Shown one piece after another: positions 11,675 to 21,594 of a stretch of DNA of 64,000 nt (positions within the stretch are counted from its first letter, which is position 1; each line of letters opens with the position of its first letter). A program made the position numbers and the translations under genes. The notes under the pieces were generated by a model. The model saw only the letters and a list, made by a program, of their open reading frames with translations, did not search any database and had not been told where the DNA came from. The DNA comes from Pictodentalium vernedei (taxonomy: Eukaryota; Mollusca; Scaphopoda; Dentaliida; Dentaliidae). The DNA lies in contig CM062296.1 in the NCBI GenBank assembly GCA_031216915.1, positions 147,485,340 through 147,549,339 on the forward strand. Direction: 5' to 3'.

Positions 11675-12336
11675 ATGAGAACCAGAAATAAATTGTATCC
11701 GACGTTAGATGACGATGAGGATGAAAAGCCAAACGACGTTTTGCCAACGGCGCCGTCGGTAGAAGAGACAGAAAGAGGAGAGAGGTATCGCATCGATCAA
11801 ATCAGTAGAATCCAATTGTATCTGACTCAAGAGAGAGATTCTCGCCATTCTCTCAAGAAGAAGTATTCGCATTTCCTGAAATTCGTTAACCGGTCGACAC
11901 AACACTCATCACGATTTCCATGGGTTTACACGTGGCCGGCATCAGATTGTTGTCAACCGCGGTCGGCATTCCGATCGTGTTGACCATAGAAGGAGTGGCT
12001 CCCGCCGCCGGATTGTTTAGCACGCTAGGAAACTTTTTGAGTAGGAAATTATATCTGAAAGCTACTAAACATGAAAAGATTGACGTCTTGGATGACTCCA
12101 AGATCGACACGATATCTGAAATGATATCGATGGCATTGAAAGATGGTAGGGTATCGGATGGAGAATACTTCACGATATTGGGCGAGAAAACAAATTACGA
12201 TGCCATGAAAGAAGCTGTGAGAATCAAGACTTGTCAGATCATGAAGGAAGAGTTGAAGGATCCTCTCGTGGAAAGGGGGAGGAAAGAGGCCAGGGAGGAA
12301 TTCAGTAAGATGATAGAACTCAAGAGCAGCGATTGA
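11675..12336 (+). pseudogene. Conserved Polinton membrane-type protein, one frameshift
   Basis: The N-terminal part (ATG 11675) is acidic and then has a basic DQISRIQ/LTQERDSR/KKKY helix. A single-base frameshift near 11890-11895 moves the frame, and the rest continues to 12336. The C-terminal part has two hydrophobic segments (LLSTAVGIPIVLTIEG, then a Gly/Ala-rich stretch), a basic LSRKLYLKATKH motif and an acidic tail with DGRVSDGEYFTIL, which resembles an EF-hand-like loop by eye only. A recognisable homologue lies in the second Polinton at 43633-44176, so the family is shared across lineages. Function unknown; a membrane-active virion component is possible. Confidence 0.6.
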
Positions 12337-12432
12337 AAAAAAATATATATAATAAGAACATAATTTTTAAAAAAGAAATATTAAATTTATATATAAAATA
12401 AAAACGAAATTAATTTAAATAACTCTCAAAAA

Positions 12433-12594
12433 ATGTATTGCGTAAAGTGTAAGAGAGTTACCGAGACAAGTAATTCTCGAGAAGTACGAACTAAAAATGA
12501 CAGACAGATGCTTCACAGAATTTGCGACGTGTGTGGTTTGATCAAGACTCGATTCGTCAAAAAAAGAACACGAGCAAAGGTAAAGGCATCGTGA
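12433..12594 (+). CDS. 53-aa zinc-ribbon protein, DUF5679-like
   Basis: ATG at 12433 opens an uninterrupted 53-residue frame. It has C3-V-K-C6 near the start and C31-D-V-C34-G later, followed by a Lys/Arg-rich tail. This CxxC...CxxCG arrangement is that of short DUF5679-type zinc ribbons found in Polintons and large DNA viruses. The stop (12592-12594) is five bases before the ATG of the phospholipase gene, so the two look co-transcribed. The role is probably nucleic-acid or protein binding; unproven. Confidence 0.65.
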   Translation: MYCVKCKRVTETSNSREVRTKNDRQMLHRICDVCGLIKTRFVKKRTRAKVKAS

Positions 12595-12599
12595 AAAAA

Positions 12600-12962
12600 A
12601 TGATCAATAATCTACCTTTCAAAATGCATCTGCTGGGTCACAGTTTCACGGGACCCGGAACGAAATTGAACAAGAGACTCAACTCCGATCTGACTCCTAA
12701 ATCTTGGAGCAAACCCGTGAATAGGGTGGACGCGGCCATGTATGATCACGATCTGTGCTATCCAGGACATCCCGACACCAAGACTCGCAACGACATCTGC
12801 GATAAAAACATGTTCGCGAAATTGAGAGGTATATCTAATCCAACCAGGAGAGAGAAGATAGAACGTTCGCTGGTCGGTAATTTGATCGGTGCGAAACGCC
12901 GATTCGGATGGGACGTTCCAAAAAAAAAAGCGCATCGGAAAAGAAGAAGAAACGATTATTGA
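12600..12962 (+). CDS. Parvovirus-type phospholipase A2 domain protein
   Basis: This intact 120-residue frame has a glycine-rich calcium-loop motif (GHSFTGPGTKL, about residues 13-23). The catalytic helix motif follows: V-N-R-V-D-A-A-M-Y-D-H-D-L-C-Y (about residues 40-54), with the His-Asp pair that defines secreted PLA2-like enzymes of the parvovirus VP1u type. The C-terminus is very basic (PKKKAHRKRRRNDY), suggesting a nuclear-targeting or DNA-binding tail. In parvoviruses such domains breach endosomal membranes during entry, and several Polintons carry one. The ATG at 12600 was chosen because an upstream extension overlaps the zinc-ribbon gene. The 3' end overlaps the integrase start by 55 bp in another frame. 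Confidence 0.8.
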   Translation: MINNLPFKMHLLGHSFTGPGTKLNKRLNSDLTPKSWSKPVNRVDAAMYDHDLCYPGHPDTKTRNDICDKNMFAKLRGISNPTRREKIERSLVGNLIGAKRRFGWDVPKKKAHRKRRRNDY

Positions 12963-13760
12963 CAAGCGAATTGGCCGAGGAGTTACACAAACCCATCGTG
13001 CGTAAATTTCGAAAGAGAAGGGTGTTTGTGAAGGGTTTGGATGACATTTGGTCTGCCGACTTGGTCGACATGAGATCGTTTTTGTGGTGGAACGAGGGCA
13101 TCAAATATCTATTGACGGTCATCGACGTTTTTTCCAAATACGGTTGGATCAGAGCTTCGAAGAATAAATCGGGACCTTGCGTCGCTGAGGCTCTGAAGAG
13201 TGTGTTCGAATCATCTTCTCGAAAACAGAATAAATTGTGGGTGGACAAGGGAAAGGAATTCTACAACAAGCACGCTCATTGATTAGTCGACCTCTACTTG
13301 ATCGAAAACGAAGAGAAAGCCAGCATGGTGGAACGTTCGAATCGAACGATGAAGTAAAAGATGCAGAGATACTTCATGGCGAATTCAACTTAGAAATACA
13401 TATATGCTCTGAACGGTAAGGTCAAAGATTTCAACAACACGTGACACAGATCGATTAAGATGACTCCCGCAAAAACTAGCGATCCTCGAAACGAAAACGG
13501 GTCTACGCGAATCTATATCCTGAGAGATCTAAGATCAGGAAGAAGTCTAGAACGCCGAAATTTGCGGCCGTGATCGAGTGAGAATCTACGCTTATAAGAA
13601 GCACTTCGTAAAGGGTTATACTCCTCGATGGACCTCGGAAATCTTCGTGATAATCAAAATATTTCACACTGATCCGGTAACTTATGAAATCGAAGCTTTG
13701 GATGGAGAAGAGATCATCGGAAAGTTTTATGAACAACAATTGCAGAAGACGAAGTTTTGA
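12908..13760 (+). pseudogene. Polinton integrase (rve family), frameshifted
   Basis: The first part (12908-13282, 124 aa) is intact. It has a basic N-terminus, a first catalytic Asp in WSADLVDM, a strand-rich KYLLTVIDVFSKYGWI core typical of DDE integrases, and the second Asp region LWVDKGKEFY. After about 13270 the frame shifts. The stretch containing the third acidic residue and an N-R-T motif is in another frame (13237-13419), and more breaks follow. The C-terminal SH3-like portion is readable again at about 13578-13760. It inserts Polinton DNA by strand transfer, making 6-bp duplications. At least three frame breaks mean no functional enzyme here. Confidence 0.85.
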
Positions 13761-13914
13761 TAAAGAAAACAATTTTTTTTTATTTACTCTCTTTAACATT
13801 TTCTCGTTTACAATATATATATAGGAGAGAAAAATAATAATAAAAAATAATTAAAACTATTTTTAGATAAAAAAGCAAGCTAATTAATAAACAAAAAACA
13901 AAAACTCTTTAAAA

Positions 13915-15168
13915 ATGGCAAATATACTAGATATAGCACAAAGCATAGTGAAAGATGAAAGTATTCAAGAATATGAGGTTCACGAATACGAACCGCTAAC
14001 CGGAACGAGTTTGAACAATGCGGGAGAGATAAGAATCAACGTCGAATCTCAAGATCTATTTGTCCATCCTAGCGAGAGTTACATAGTGGTGCAGGGACGT
14101 CTCACCAAGGAAGATGGGACCGACTACGACGACACGGTTACTCTAGCCAATAATGGCATCATGCATCTATTCAGTAATATAAAATACTTGCTATCCGGAC
14201 AAGAGATAGAATCTGTGTTTCATCCCGGTCAGGCCACCACGATGTTTGGACTCTTGACGTATCCGGATGATTTTTCGAAATCCAGAGGACTTAATCAGTT
14301 GTGGATGAAAGACACCATCGGCGCCGTCGCGATATTCGACTACGTCGTCAAGACCTCCAGACCTAAAGGAACGTTTTCATTCAGGATACCTTTGAAACAC
14401 ATCTTCGTATTCGCAGACGATTACAACAAGATCTTGTACGGATTCAAACACAATCTGATGTTGATTCGAAAAGGAATCAACGACATGATAGTGAGACTCA
14501 CTGCGACCGATGTGGGTAAGATAACTCTACAGAAGATATCGTGGTTTGTTCCGCACGTGGAGCCTTCGATCGTGGAAAAAACGCGTCTCTACAAGATCAT
14601 AGGATCCAAGAGTAAATTACCCATGGGATTTAGAATGAGACAGTGCGACACAGCTAGCATTCCACCCTCCATGAATCACTTCGATTGGAGATTGACGGTG
14701 AAATCCGCTTCTGAGAGACTGCGTTTCATCATGGTTGCATTTCAGACCAACAGGGACGGGTCTCAGGAAAAGAATGCGTCGCTGTTCGATCACTGCAATT
14801 TGAGAAACATGCAAGTGTTTCTGAACGCCATGAGATATCCAGCAATCGATTACAACACGTCGTTCTACAAGAACGATTTCTGCAGACTGTATGGCGACGC
14901 CGCTGATTTTAGAAAGAAGTATCACGGTCTAGATGAATTGATGAGCAACCCTAACATATCTCCCGGCGAATACAAGTCGAAGTATCCCATGTTCGTATTC
15001 GACGTCAGTAAACAGAGTGACCGACTCAAGAGTAGCATCTCAGACATTCAGATCAAGATGCAATTCGATAGGAACGTGCCGAGAAAAACTGAAGCCTTTG
15101 CCCTGGTCCGGTCGGACAGAGAATTACAATTCGAATCGGATGGAAATAAGATGTTGATCATTCGATGA
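13915..15168 (+). CDS. Major capsid (hexon-like) protein, intact
   Basis: The uninterrupted 417-residue frame is the best preserved gene of Polinton 1. It is beta-rich with no signal peptide. It has conserved-looking blocks of the large Polinton capsid protein, for example NNGIMHLFSNIKYLLSGQ (about residues 82-99) and HPGQATTMFGLLTYPDDFSK (102-121). Length and composition fit a double jelly-roll capsid subunit, though this is somewhat shorter than many. It follows a strong TATATATATAGGAGAGA motif about 90 bp upstream and ends near a large hairpin (15203-15340) shared with the converging fibre gene. The capsid assignment is from pattern recognition; a structure prediction would settle it. Confidence 0.65.
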   Translation: MANILDIAQSIVKDESIQEYEVHEYEPLTGTSLNNAGEIRINVESQDLFVHPSESYIVVQGRLTKEDGTDYDDTVTLANNGIMHLFSNIKYLLSGQEIESVFHPGQATTMFGLLTYPDDFSKSRGLNQLWMKDTIGAVAIFDYVVKTSRPKGTFSFRIPLKHIFVFADDYNKILYGFKHNLMLIRKGINDMIVRLTATDVGKITLQKISWFVPHVEPSIVEKTRLYKIIGSKSKLPMGFRMRQCDTASIPPSMNHFDWRLTVKSASERLRFIMVAFQTNRDGSQEKNASLFDHCNLRNMQVFLNAMRYPAIDYNTSFYKNDFCRLYGDAADFRKKYHGLDELMSNPNISPGEYKSKYPMFVFDVSKQSDRLKSSISDIQIKMQFDRNVPRKTEAFALVRSDRELQFESDGNKMLIIR

Positions 15169-15202
15169 GAGACGTGTGTGAAAAAATTAAAAACAAAATA
15201 AA

Positions 15203-15340
15203 AAAAGTAATGAGTAATTATTAAAAAACAAAAAAAAAACAAAAAAAAATAAATGTAATGAGATCTAGAGAGATTGAACATCTTTCTAAATCTCATTACT
15301 TTTTTTTTGTTTTTAATAATCACTCATTATTTTTTTTTTA
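15203..15340. terminator. Hairpin between converging genes (copy 1)
   Basis: An inverted repeat with core GTAATGAGATCTAGAGAG ... CTTTCTAAATCTCATTAC (15255-15299) is extended by A/T-rich arms with GAGTAATTATTAAAAAACA on the left and its complement on the right. It sits between the 3' ends of the capsid gene (+) and the fibre gene (-). The same core recurs at 21049-21092, also between converging 3' ends, suggesting a bidirectional 3'-end or insulating signal. Confidence 0.55.
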
Positions 15341-15359
15341 ATTAATTATTTCCACGCAT

Positions 15360-16711
15360 TCACTGTTTGTTCAAAGGATCTAGTTCGATCAGTAGGCTCA
15401 CCACGGAAGTGGCGGCTTCGGGATTATTGGTTTTCATAACGAAATTAATCCTGTCTCTGGTGTTCACTTTGAGAGCCATGCCGAACGTGCTAACATTCGC
15501 GTGTTGATTCGCAGTCTTTTCAACGCTGTATTTCTTATTGCTCTCTACTCCATTCACTGCGAAATTGACAACCGCTCTATTATTCAAATCCGTGGAAGCC
15601 AGACCCATTCGTATGATTTCACCTCCTAACGGCATGGGATATCCCACCTGACCATGTTGCGATCCGCTACCTCCGTTTCCGAAAGACCACTCGGTTTTTC
15701 CCTCCTTTAACGTGCCAGCCTCCTCGGCCCACACAGTATTCAATTGTCTAGCGTATTTGACTTTTTCCACCACAGAAATCAAGGTGCAGGCGTCCGTCAT
15801 GCTCACGGGATCCGGTAGATTCGTGAGCGCGTGTCCGCCCATGTCTAGTTTACCTTCCATGATGTCGCCCTTTCTCCAGACCGACTTGTCGTCCACATAC
15901 TTCCTGCTGACTGCGCTGGAATCGAATTCGGGATTGTGATCGAGACCAAATAAATTGTGACCATTCATATTGATGCCACCCTCCATTGTTCCCACAGACT
16001 GTTTGTTCAGGTAGAGATCGTCCACTTGAGATTCTACATATTCTTGTGATCATATCACGGCAGAATCTATGTAGCCCTTGTTGACTGCGGTTGAGTCCGC
16101 ATCCGCATCGTCGACCTTCGACAGATTCAATATCTTGTTGAATCCCGCATTCAGATCCGATTTCATTTCTCGTCTGTCAGACTTTCTCTGTTCCAGATCT
16201 ACGTAGTGTTTGGTCGCCACGTCCTTGGATTCGTTGGAGTTGCCACATTCGTTATCTTGTTAGAACTGGCATTCAATTCCGAGTGCATCGTTGTCTAAAC
16301 GTATCAACTTCTCAGATGTTCGCTGAATCGGGCGTGAGAGTCGCCGGCGTATTTCTTGGTCACGGCATCGGTGGAATCTATGGGATTCGCGACATTCACC
16401 AAACGTTTGGATTTCAGATCAAGATTGTCAGTCATGGCTTTATCCACGTAATTATCTAGCATGATTCATTCAAAATCCGTGTTCCCCCTGTCGACGTATT
16501 TTTTAGTCGCAGCATCTGCAAGATCTATCGGCTCGGGAAGATTGTAGAGCTTCTTATCATTCATGTTCAAAGGTTCCTCTCGAGGTTCGTATCTCCAAAC
16601 GTAACATTCATCCAAGTTGGCAACGTCGTAACCATCACCGACTTCGAGCGTCTTCCTCTTCTTTTTGGGTTGACTTTCATCATCACTTCTACCAAATTTA
16701 TCTACTGGCAT
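15360..16711 (-). pseudogene. Fibre-like protein with repeated shaft motifs
   Basis: On the minus strand the N-terminus (likely ATG 16711, MPVDKFG...) has a nuclear-localisation-like PKKKRK. It is followed by a chain of repeats of the form LNMNDKKLYNLPEPIDLADA-ATKKYVD, seen at least five times (for example GDIMEGKLDMGGHALTNLPD). A C-terminal globular portion follows (about residues 100-222 of the last open segment). Such repeats resemble trimeric phage and adenovirus-type fibre shafts ending in a knob. Breaks: a stop near 16465, one or more frameshifts between 16200 and 16465, and TGA at 16050-16052. The 3' segment 15360-16025 is open. It is likely the host-attachment fibre. Confidence 0.65.
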
Positions 16712-16859
16712 GTTGTTTTGAGGTTTTTGTTTTAAAATATATTTCAAAGCAGTTTATTATAAAATGAATTATTTTACTTATTTTTATTTTTCGTTTTTAT
16801 TCGATTAAAATTTTTTAAATAATTTTTTAGCTTTATATATACTATAAAAAAATCTCTCT

Positions 16860-17294
16860 CTAATGTAAATCATTGAGAATGTCTTGAAACCGATCTCCTT
16901 CAGAACATCTCTTGAGAACGTAGATTCACAGGTGACCGCAAAACACTTGATCTGGCGATTGCACATGTTCCTTGTTGTAATGAACCATCGATTTGTTGAA
17001 ATAGTTCTTTATTTCTTTTGGCGGCGAGATTCTGTAGCTGTCGAAATAATAATTCTTCTTCTTCCCGTTCTTGAACCATGAAACCCAGTGAGTGCCTTCA
17101 CCCGATAAATCGTCTAGATTTAAAATTCCGCATTCCAATTATCGAGGTCTTCTCTTCGGCAAGGCATCTCTGGAAAACACACCTAGAAAATCTTTGATTT
17201 TCAAATCCTTCGCCGCATTTGACAGATCGATGTTGGATAGGGGTTTGTTAGGTAAGATTACACCTTCTATGGATATCTCTATTTTCTTATTCAT
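16860..17294 (-). pseudogene. Adenain-like cysteine protease, in-frame stops
   Basis: The frame from ATG 17294 runs to TAG at 16860, interrupted by TAA near 17142 and TGA at 16926-16928. Visible catalytic landmarks are His in GEGTHWVSWF, Asp in YYFDSYR and the Q-V-F-C-G-H-L block carrying Gln and Cys. This is the His-Asp/Glu-Gln-Cys order of the adenovirus maturation protease (C5/Ulp1 clan). The length (about 144 codons) is short for the family but typical for Polintons. It would process capsid precursors. It lies between the polymerase and fibre genes on the same strand. Confidence 0.75.
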
Positions 17295-17360
17295 AAATGT
17301 GTATATTTTTTTTTTTAAATTTATTTATTTTATTATAATTCACTAAATTACGTTATTTTT

Positions 17361-20048
17361 TTATGTTTGTCTTTTTCTTTTTAAACTAACTCTCTCGATG
17401 TCTTTATCGACTTCCATAATCTTGAATCTGTCTAATTCCTCTTGATTTTCTGGAATCCTATCATCCTTAATCACATCTGGAATTCTATCATCCTCAATCA
17501 TATCTGAAATCCTATCGTCTGAAATTAGATCCAAAGTCCAATGTCCGAGTGCAAAAGTGCTTATTTTATCATCTAACACGAATCTCTTATTGTCGTCGGC
17601 CGTCAGCGAAGTCTTGTTGACTATTTCGGTATACAAGTCGTGATTTTTGCTTCGAATCAATTTCATAGTCTTATACACCAGACCACTTCCTAACAGACAA
17701 TCTTTATACTCTCGGAAAGAGATGTTTTTCTTCACCATGCACGCTTTAACCCCTTTGCACTTCTTGATCTCTTCATCTTCTAGACGATAAGCATACAGTT
17801 TGGGTCTCAAGCCCACGAATTCGACTATTTGTTTACCGCTGCTCTCGAACTTAAATTTACCCAACACCTTCTTGTTGTCATTCGATTGAATGTTGGACAG
17901 GTGATCAACGGGATAATTGCTCGTGTCGAACCATGCGGCCACGTCCGGAGATATATCTCAGTAGACGTCTTTCATCTCTATCTTGTAAACTAAACTGTCC
18001 GTGTTGGTGAACAGTAGTTTGGCTTTATCATCAAATTTTCGTTTGACATAATCATAGTGAAATTCGTACATCAACCGCTTGATGATATCTAAGATGATCG
18101 GTCCGAGATAATATGGTTTGTCGAACTTCAGGTGCATCTTTTGCATGTGAACAGCCACTAGATTTTCGTCGAATATGGTTCGGTGTTTGTAATTGGGTTT
18201 CGCCACTAATTTTTTAGCTCTTTTCTCAGACGTGACGAGTCGAACGTCGGTTCTCTTCCTGATGTTTTCCATCGATTTACCGTACACGCAGTTGTTCATG
18301 AGTTTGAAGAAATCTTTTTCGAAATCGTTCTCGCCTCGAATTCTGAGATTCGTGTTGAGGTCGAGGTGTTTTATCACATCCAAGGCTCTTCGTCGAATCG
18401 AATGATGCGATGTATGTCGACTAATTTCATCCCCTTTGAATTTTGAATTTTCGATTCTAACTCTTCCACGAACCTTTGAGACATGTCGTCATCTTCGCAC
18501 TGTTTCGTGTAGATGTCGTGTTGCGAGTCAAAAGTGCATTTCACGTAAATGCAATAGCCTGAAGGCATGTGTTTTTGATATCTTTCGACATAATTTTGAA
18601 GAGCGTCGGGTTGGCAGGAACTCATTCTCACGGTGAAGCATTCGAAATCGGCATACACGACGAATGGTACTTTTAACCTTCTATTGCGAGTTTCAAACTT
18701 CACGATGGTGTTGGGTTTGGGCATTTCGACGGCGACACCTTGATTTTCGTTGCAATATTCCTGATGTTTCGCTAACGATTTTTTGCTGTGAAACACGTTC
18801 ATGCAATTGCAACATAAACATATCTTTTCCTTTATGTTTATTATTTTGTCTCGACAGTAATCGGCTTGGATTTTTAACCCAACAATAATGATGATTGTCA
18901 CCATTCGAAGTCAATAATAAAATAATCGTCTTTTCTCTTTCGAGATACGAAGTCTGTCTGAGAGGATACATCGTTCGTTTTTCGTCGTCGTATCCCAAGA
19001 TGTTCACCGCTACGGTGGGATTTTGAGCCTCGAAATGTTCGATATGTTTTAACTGTGTTGGAAAAGTCACTCCAGTCCAATCGAGATTTTTAGAAGTCTC
19101 CTCGTAATGAGAAACTCTATCGGAGTGCATTTTGACAGGGTATAAAGCGGAGGTGACTGCCCATTTAAAACACTGATCATCTTTATTTCTCACGTTGATC
19201 ACAGCATTTCTTTTAGCAAAGAAATACGGTAATTCCATGTAGGAAGACCCTTTCAACGATTCGTTTTTAGTTATATGAATTTTGAGTTTCAACACCTCAC
19301 CGGACGTCCAATTGCTACCTTCATGTTGATAATTCGCGAGAGACGTCAACATCTTGTCTTTCATCTTTTCGAAAATGTCCAATAAATCTGAACCTCGAAG
19401 TATGGGTTCGATGTTAGATCTGAAATATGCATTTTTCATGATGCTCTCGCCAGACATCACATCGATTTTATTCATCACGCAATGGAGTTTCATCTTATTT
19501 TTTTTTCCACATTCATGTGTTTGCGAAACAAATCCAATACTTCTTTCTTCACCCATTCCATGAACAATTTCGGATTGACTTTCTTGAATGAGGGAACCAT
19601 GTCAAAAGTTTTAAAAATGCCTTTGATCACACTCTCCCATTCTACGGGCTTCAATTGGAATAGTTCCATGATGAGTCATGCTACATATTCTTCTCCTTTC
19701 CCTTCATCGATTGCTCGTCAAATTTCACTCAATATATCTCGTTTGTCTAGATTCTGAAGTGCATCACTCGTTTTCGTTTTAGTTTTTTTTTTCTTTCGAA
19801 ACTTGAAGTTCTTCAATGGCTTTTCGTTTAGTCGTCTTCTCATTTTTCACAACCAAGGCATTTTTTGACTGTTTAAGTTTATCCACTTCCGATCTTTTGA
19901 TTTTTTTCTTTCCATCATTTCACAAATAATATTCCTGTATGACTTAATTTTTTTTTGATTTCATTCTATGATTTCTGAAATGTGGAATTTTTAATTTTTT
20001 ACAAATCTCGTTTAACTGAGGTACGTTTTTCTCATTTAAATTTTCCAT
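17361..20048 (-). pseudogene. polB: Polinton family B DNA polymerase, broken and internally deleted
   Basis: The start is ATG 20048, with a SAP-like helix near the N-terminus. The gene is read through several frames: stops and shifts lie at about 19,990-19,690 and a frameshift sits at an A9 run (19498-19506). Landmarks are the exonuclease I motif VVYADFECF (about 18650), motif B KLMNNCVYGKSMEN (about 18290) and motif C LLFTNTDSLVYKI (about 18000). Motif C has Asn where the first catalytic Asp is expected. No D-x-x-S-L-Y-P motif A is found between exonuclease and motif B, and the protein is several hundred residues short there, so a large internal deletion is inferred near 18440. The tail 17361-17942 is open. 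Confidence 0.85.
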
Positions 20049-20084
20049 TTTTTTACTTGTTTGCTTCATTTGTAAGAATATTTT

Positions 20085-20512
20085 TTTTCGAATTTTGGAT
20101 TTAAATAATTTGTTAAAAAGTTTGTTTTGTTTTTTTTACTCTTTATATATATAAAAAAGTTTTTTTTTTAACTTTAATTTTCTTTAATGTAAATTTTTTT
20201 TTTTTGTAAAAGTGTTTTTTCTCTTTATATATATATATAAATAAAAAGTTTAAATTTTAACATCCTTTTTTCTCGTATTAATTCATTTTTTTTATGTTCC
20301 TTAACGTAAAAAAAAATTGAATTAATACAAGAAAAAAGGATGTTAAAATTTAAACTTTTTATTTATATATATATAAAGAGAAAAAACACTTTTACAAAAA
20401 AAGTTTTCACATTAAAGAAAATTAAAATTAAAAAAACTTTTTTTTATATATATAAAGAGTAAAAAAAAACAAACTTTTTTAATAAATTATTAAATACAAA
20501 ATTTAAAAATAT
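20085..20512. repeat. Giant AT-rich palindrome between diverging genes
   Basis: Two arms of about 200 bp are reverse complements around a centre near 20304. Paired landmarks are AACATCCTTTTTTCTCGTATTAATTCA with its complement, CTCTTTATATATATA with TATATATATAAAGAG, and ACTCTTTATATATATAAAAAAG with its complement. It separates the minus-strand polymerase from the plus-strand gene at 20559. It could act as a bidirectional promoter, as it holds TATA boxes pointing both ways, or as a cruciform/replication element. Confidence 0.75.
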
Positions 20513-20558
20513 ACATTATTTGCAATAATTCATAAAACAAAAAAAACAAAAATCGATC

Positions 20559-21005
20559 ATGACAACAACACCTAAGAGATGCAAATTGAAATTGAAATGA
20601 GTCGAAACGTGTAGGAAATTTGGTTATAAAATCTATAGATTACAACGACACGAATCCATTGAATTGAACGAGGTCGAGATGAAGGGCTTAGAGCACAAAC
20701 ACAACAAATATAGCATGCCTTTGAAATTGGACAAAGCCACGCTCGATTTGTTTTACGAGTACCAAAGCAATCTACAGAAAATCGTCATCGCCAAAGATAG
20801 AGAATTCGACAAGGACGATTTGTCGTTGCGCTATGGAAGTTACATATACCCAAAAATCTAACTTGAACTCGTGAACAAATCGGGTGGTGAGAGCGCATTC
20901 ACCGATGTAAAAAAACTCCAAAAAGTAAAGATAAACATTCAACACATTTTCGAAAAAGGAGAAGACACGAGCGTCAACATGCTAATAACGGACTTGGAAA
21001 TATAA
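20559..21005 (+). pseudogene. Conserved small Polinton protein, two in-frame stops
   Basis: A single frame of about 148 codons from ATG 20559 to TAA 21003-21005 is broken only by TGA at 20598-20600 (codon 14) and TAA at 20859-20861. The predicted product is charged, with no membrane segment or Cys motif. One stretch reads SMPLKLDKATLDLFYEYQSN. Its position next to the giant palindrome and divergent from the polymerase suggests an early or replication role such as a DNA-binding protein; that is only context. Family not recognised. Confidence 0.5.
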
Positions 21006-21025
21006 ACAATAGAGAGATTGATTTT

Positions 21026-21133
21026 TAGTGAAGAAGAAGGAACAAAAAAGTAATGAGATCTAGAGAGGTTGATCATCTCTAGATCTCATTACTTTTTTTT
21101 GTTTTTTTGTTTTTGTTTTCCTTCTTCACTATC
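21026..21133. terminator. Hairpin between converging genes (copy 2)
   Basis: The core TAATGAGATCTAGAGAG...CTCTAGATCTCATTA is nearly identical to the hairpin at 15255-15299. The arms extend to TAGTGAAGAAGAAGGA on the left and TCCTTCTTCACTATC-type sequence on the right. It lies between the plus gene ending at 21005 and the minus gene ending at 21168. Confidence 0.6.
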
Positions 21134-21167
21134 GCTCATATATATTATAATAACGTTTCCTTTTTCT

Positions 21168-21560
21168 TCAAATTTGGCGTCGATTCTTCTTTACTTTTTT
21201 GTGATATGTTATGTTTTTATAAGAACACATTTGTTTATCCGAATCATAATTATGAACGAATGTGGTGCATCTCTTGGTAACACTCGCATCATTACCATTC
21301 TCTTCAGAGGGTAGTGGTGACGGTGGAAAATGTCTCATTCTTTTAAATTTCAACCATCTATCCCGATCTTTATTTAACTCTTTTATCAGTTCTTTCCTAA
21401 GATATCCATCATTAGCGTCTAATCGTTTTTCCACATCTTTTTCCCACACTATCTTGCAATATTCATCATTAGCGTCTAATCGTTTTTCCACATCTTTTTG
21501 GCACTCTATCTCCCGATATTCATCATTATCGTCTAATTGTTTTTCCACCTTTTTATCCAT
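21168..21560 (-). CDS. 130-aa protein with a three-fold repeat
   Basis: Intact frame. The first 60 residues contain three copies of a charged unit, D-V-E-K-R-L-D-A-N-D-E-Y-x-x-I with variants, likely helical or coiled-coil. The remainder is basic, with Cys and Lys clusters. No known domain recognised. It is the last gene of the minus-strand block 25570-21168 before the hairpin. The repeats arise from ~60-bp DNA duplications visible around 21400-21560. Confidence 0.5.
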   Translation of the reverse strand: MDKKVEKQLDDNDEYREIECQKDVEKRLDANDEYCKIVWEKDVEKRLDANDGYLRKELIKELNKDRDRWLKFKRMRHFPPSPLPSEENGNDASVTKRCTTFVHNYDSDKQMCSYKNITYHKKVKKNRRQI

Positions 21561-21594
21561 TTTATATTATTTTATACTTTCTATGATTTATATT

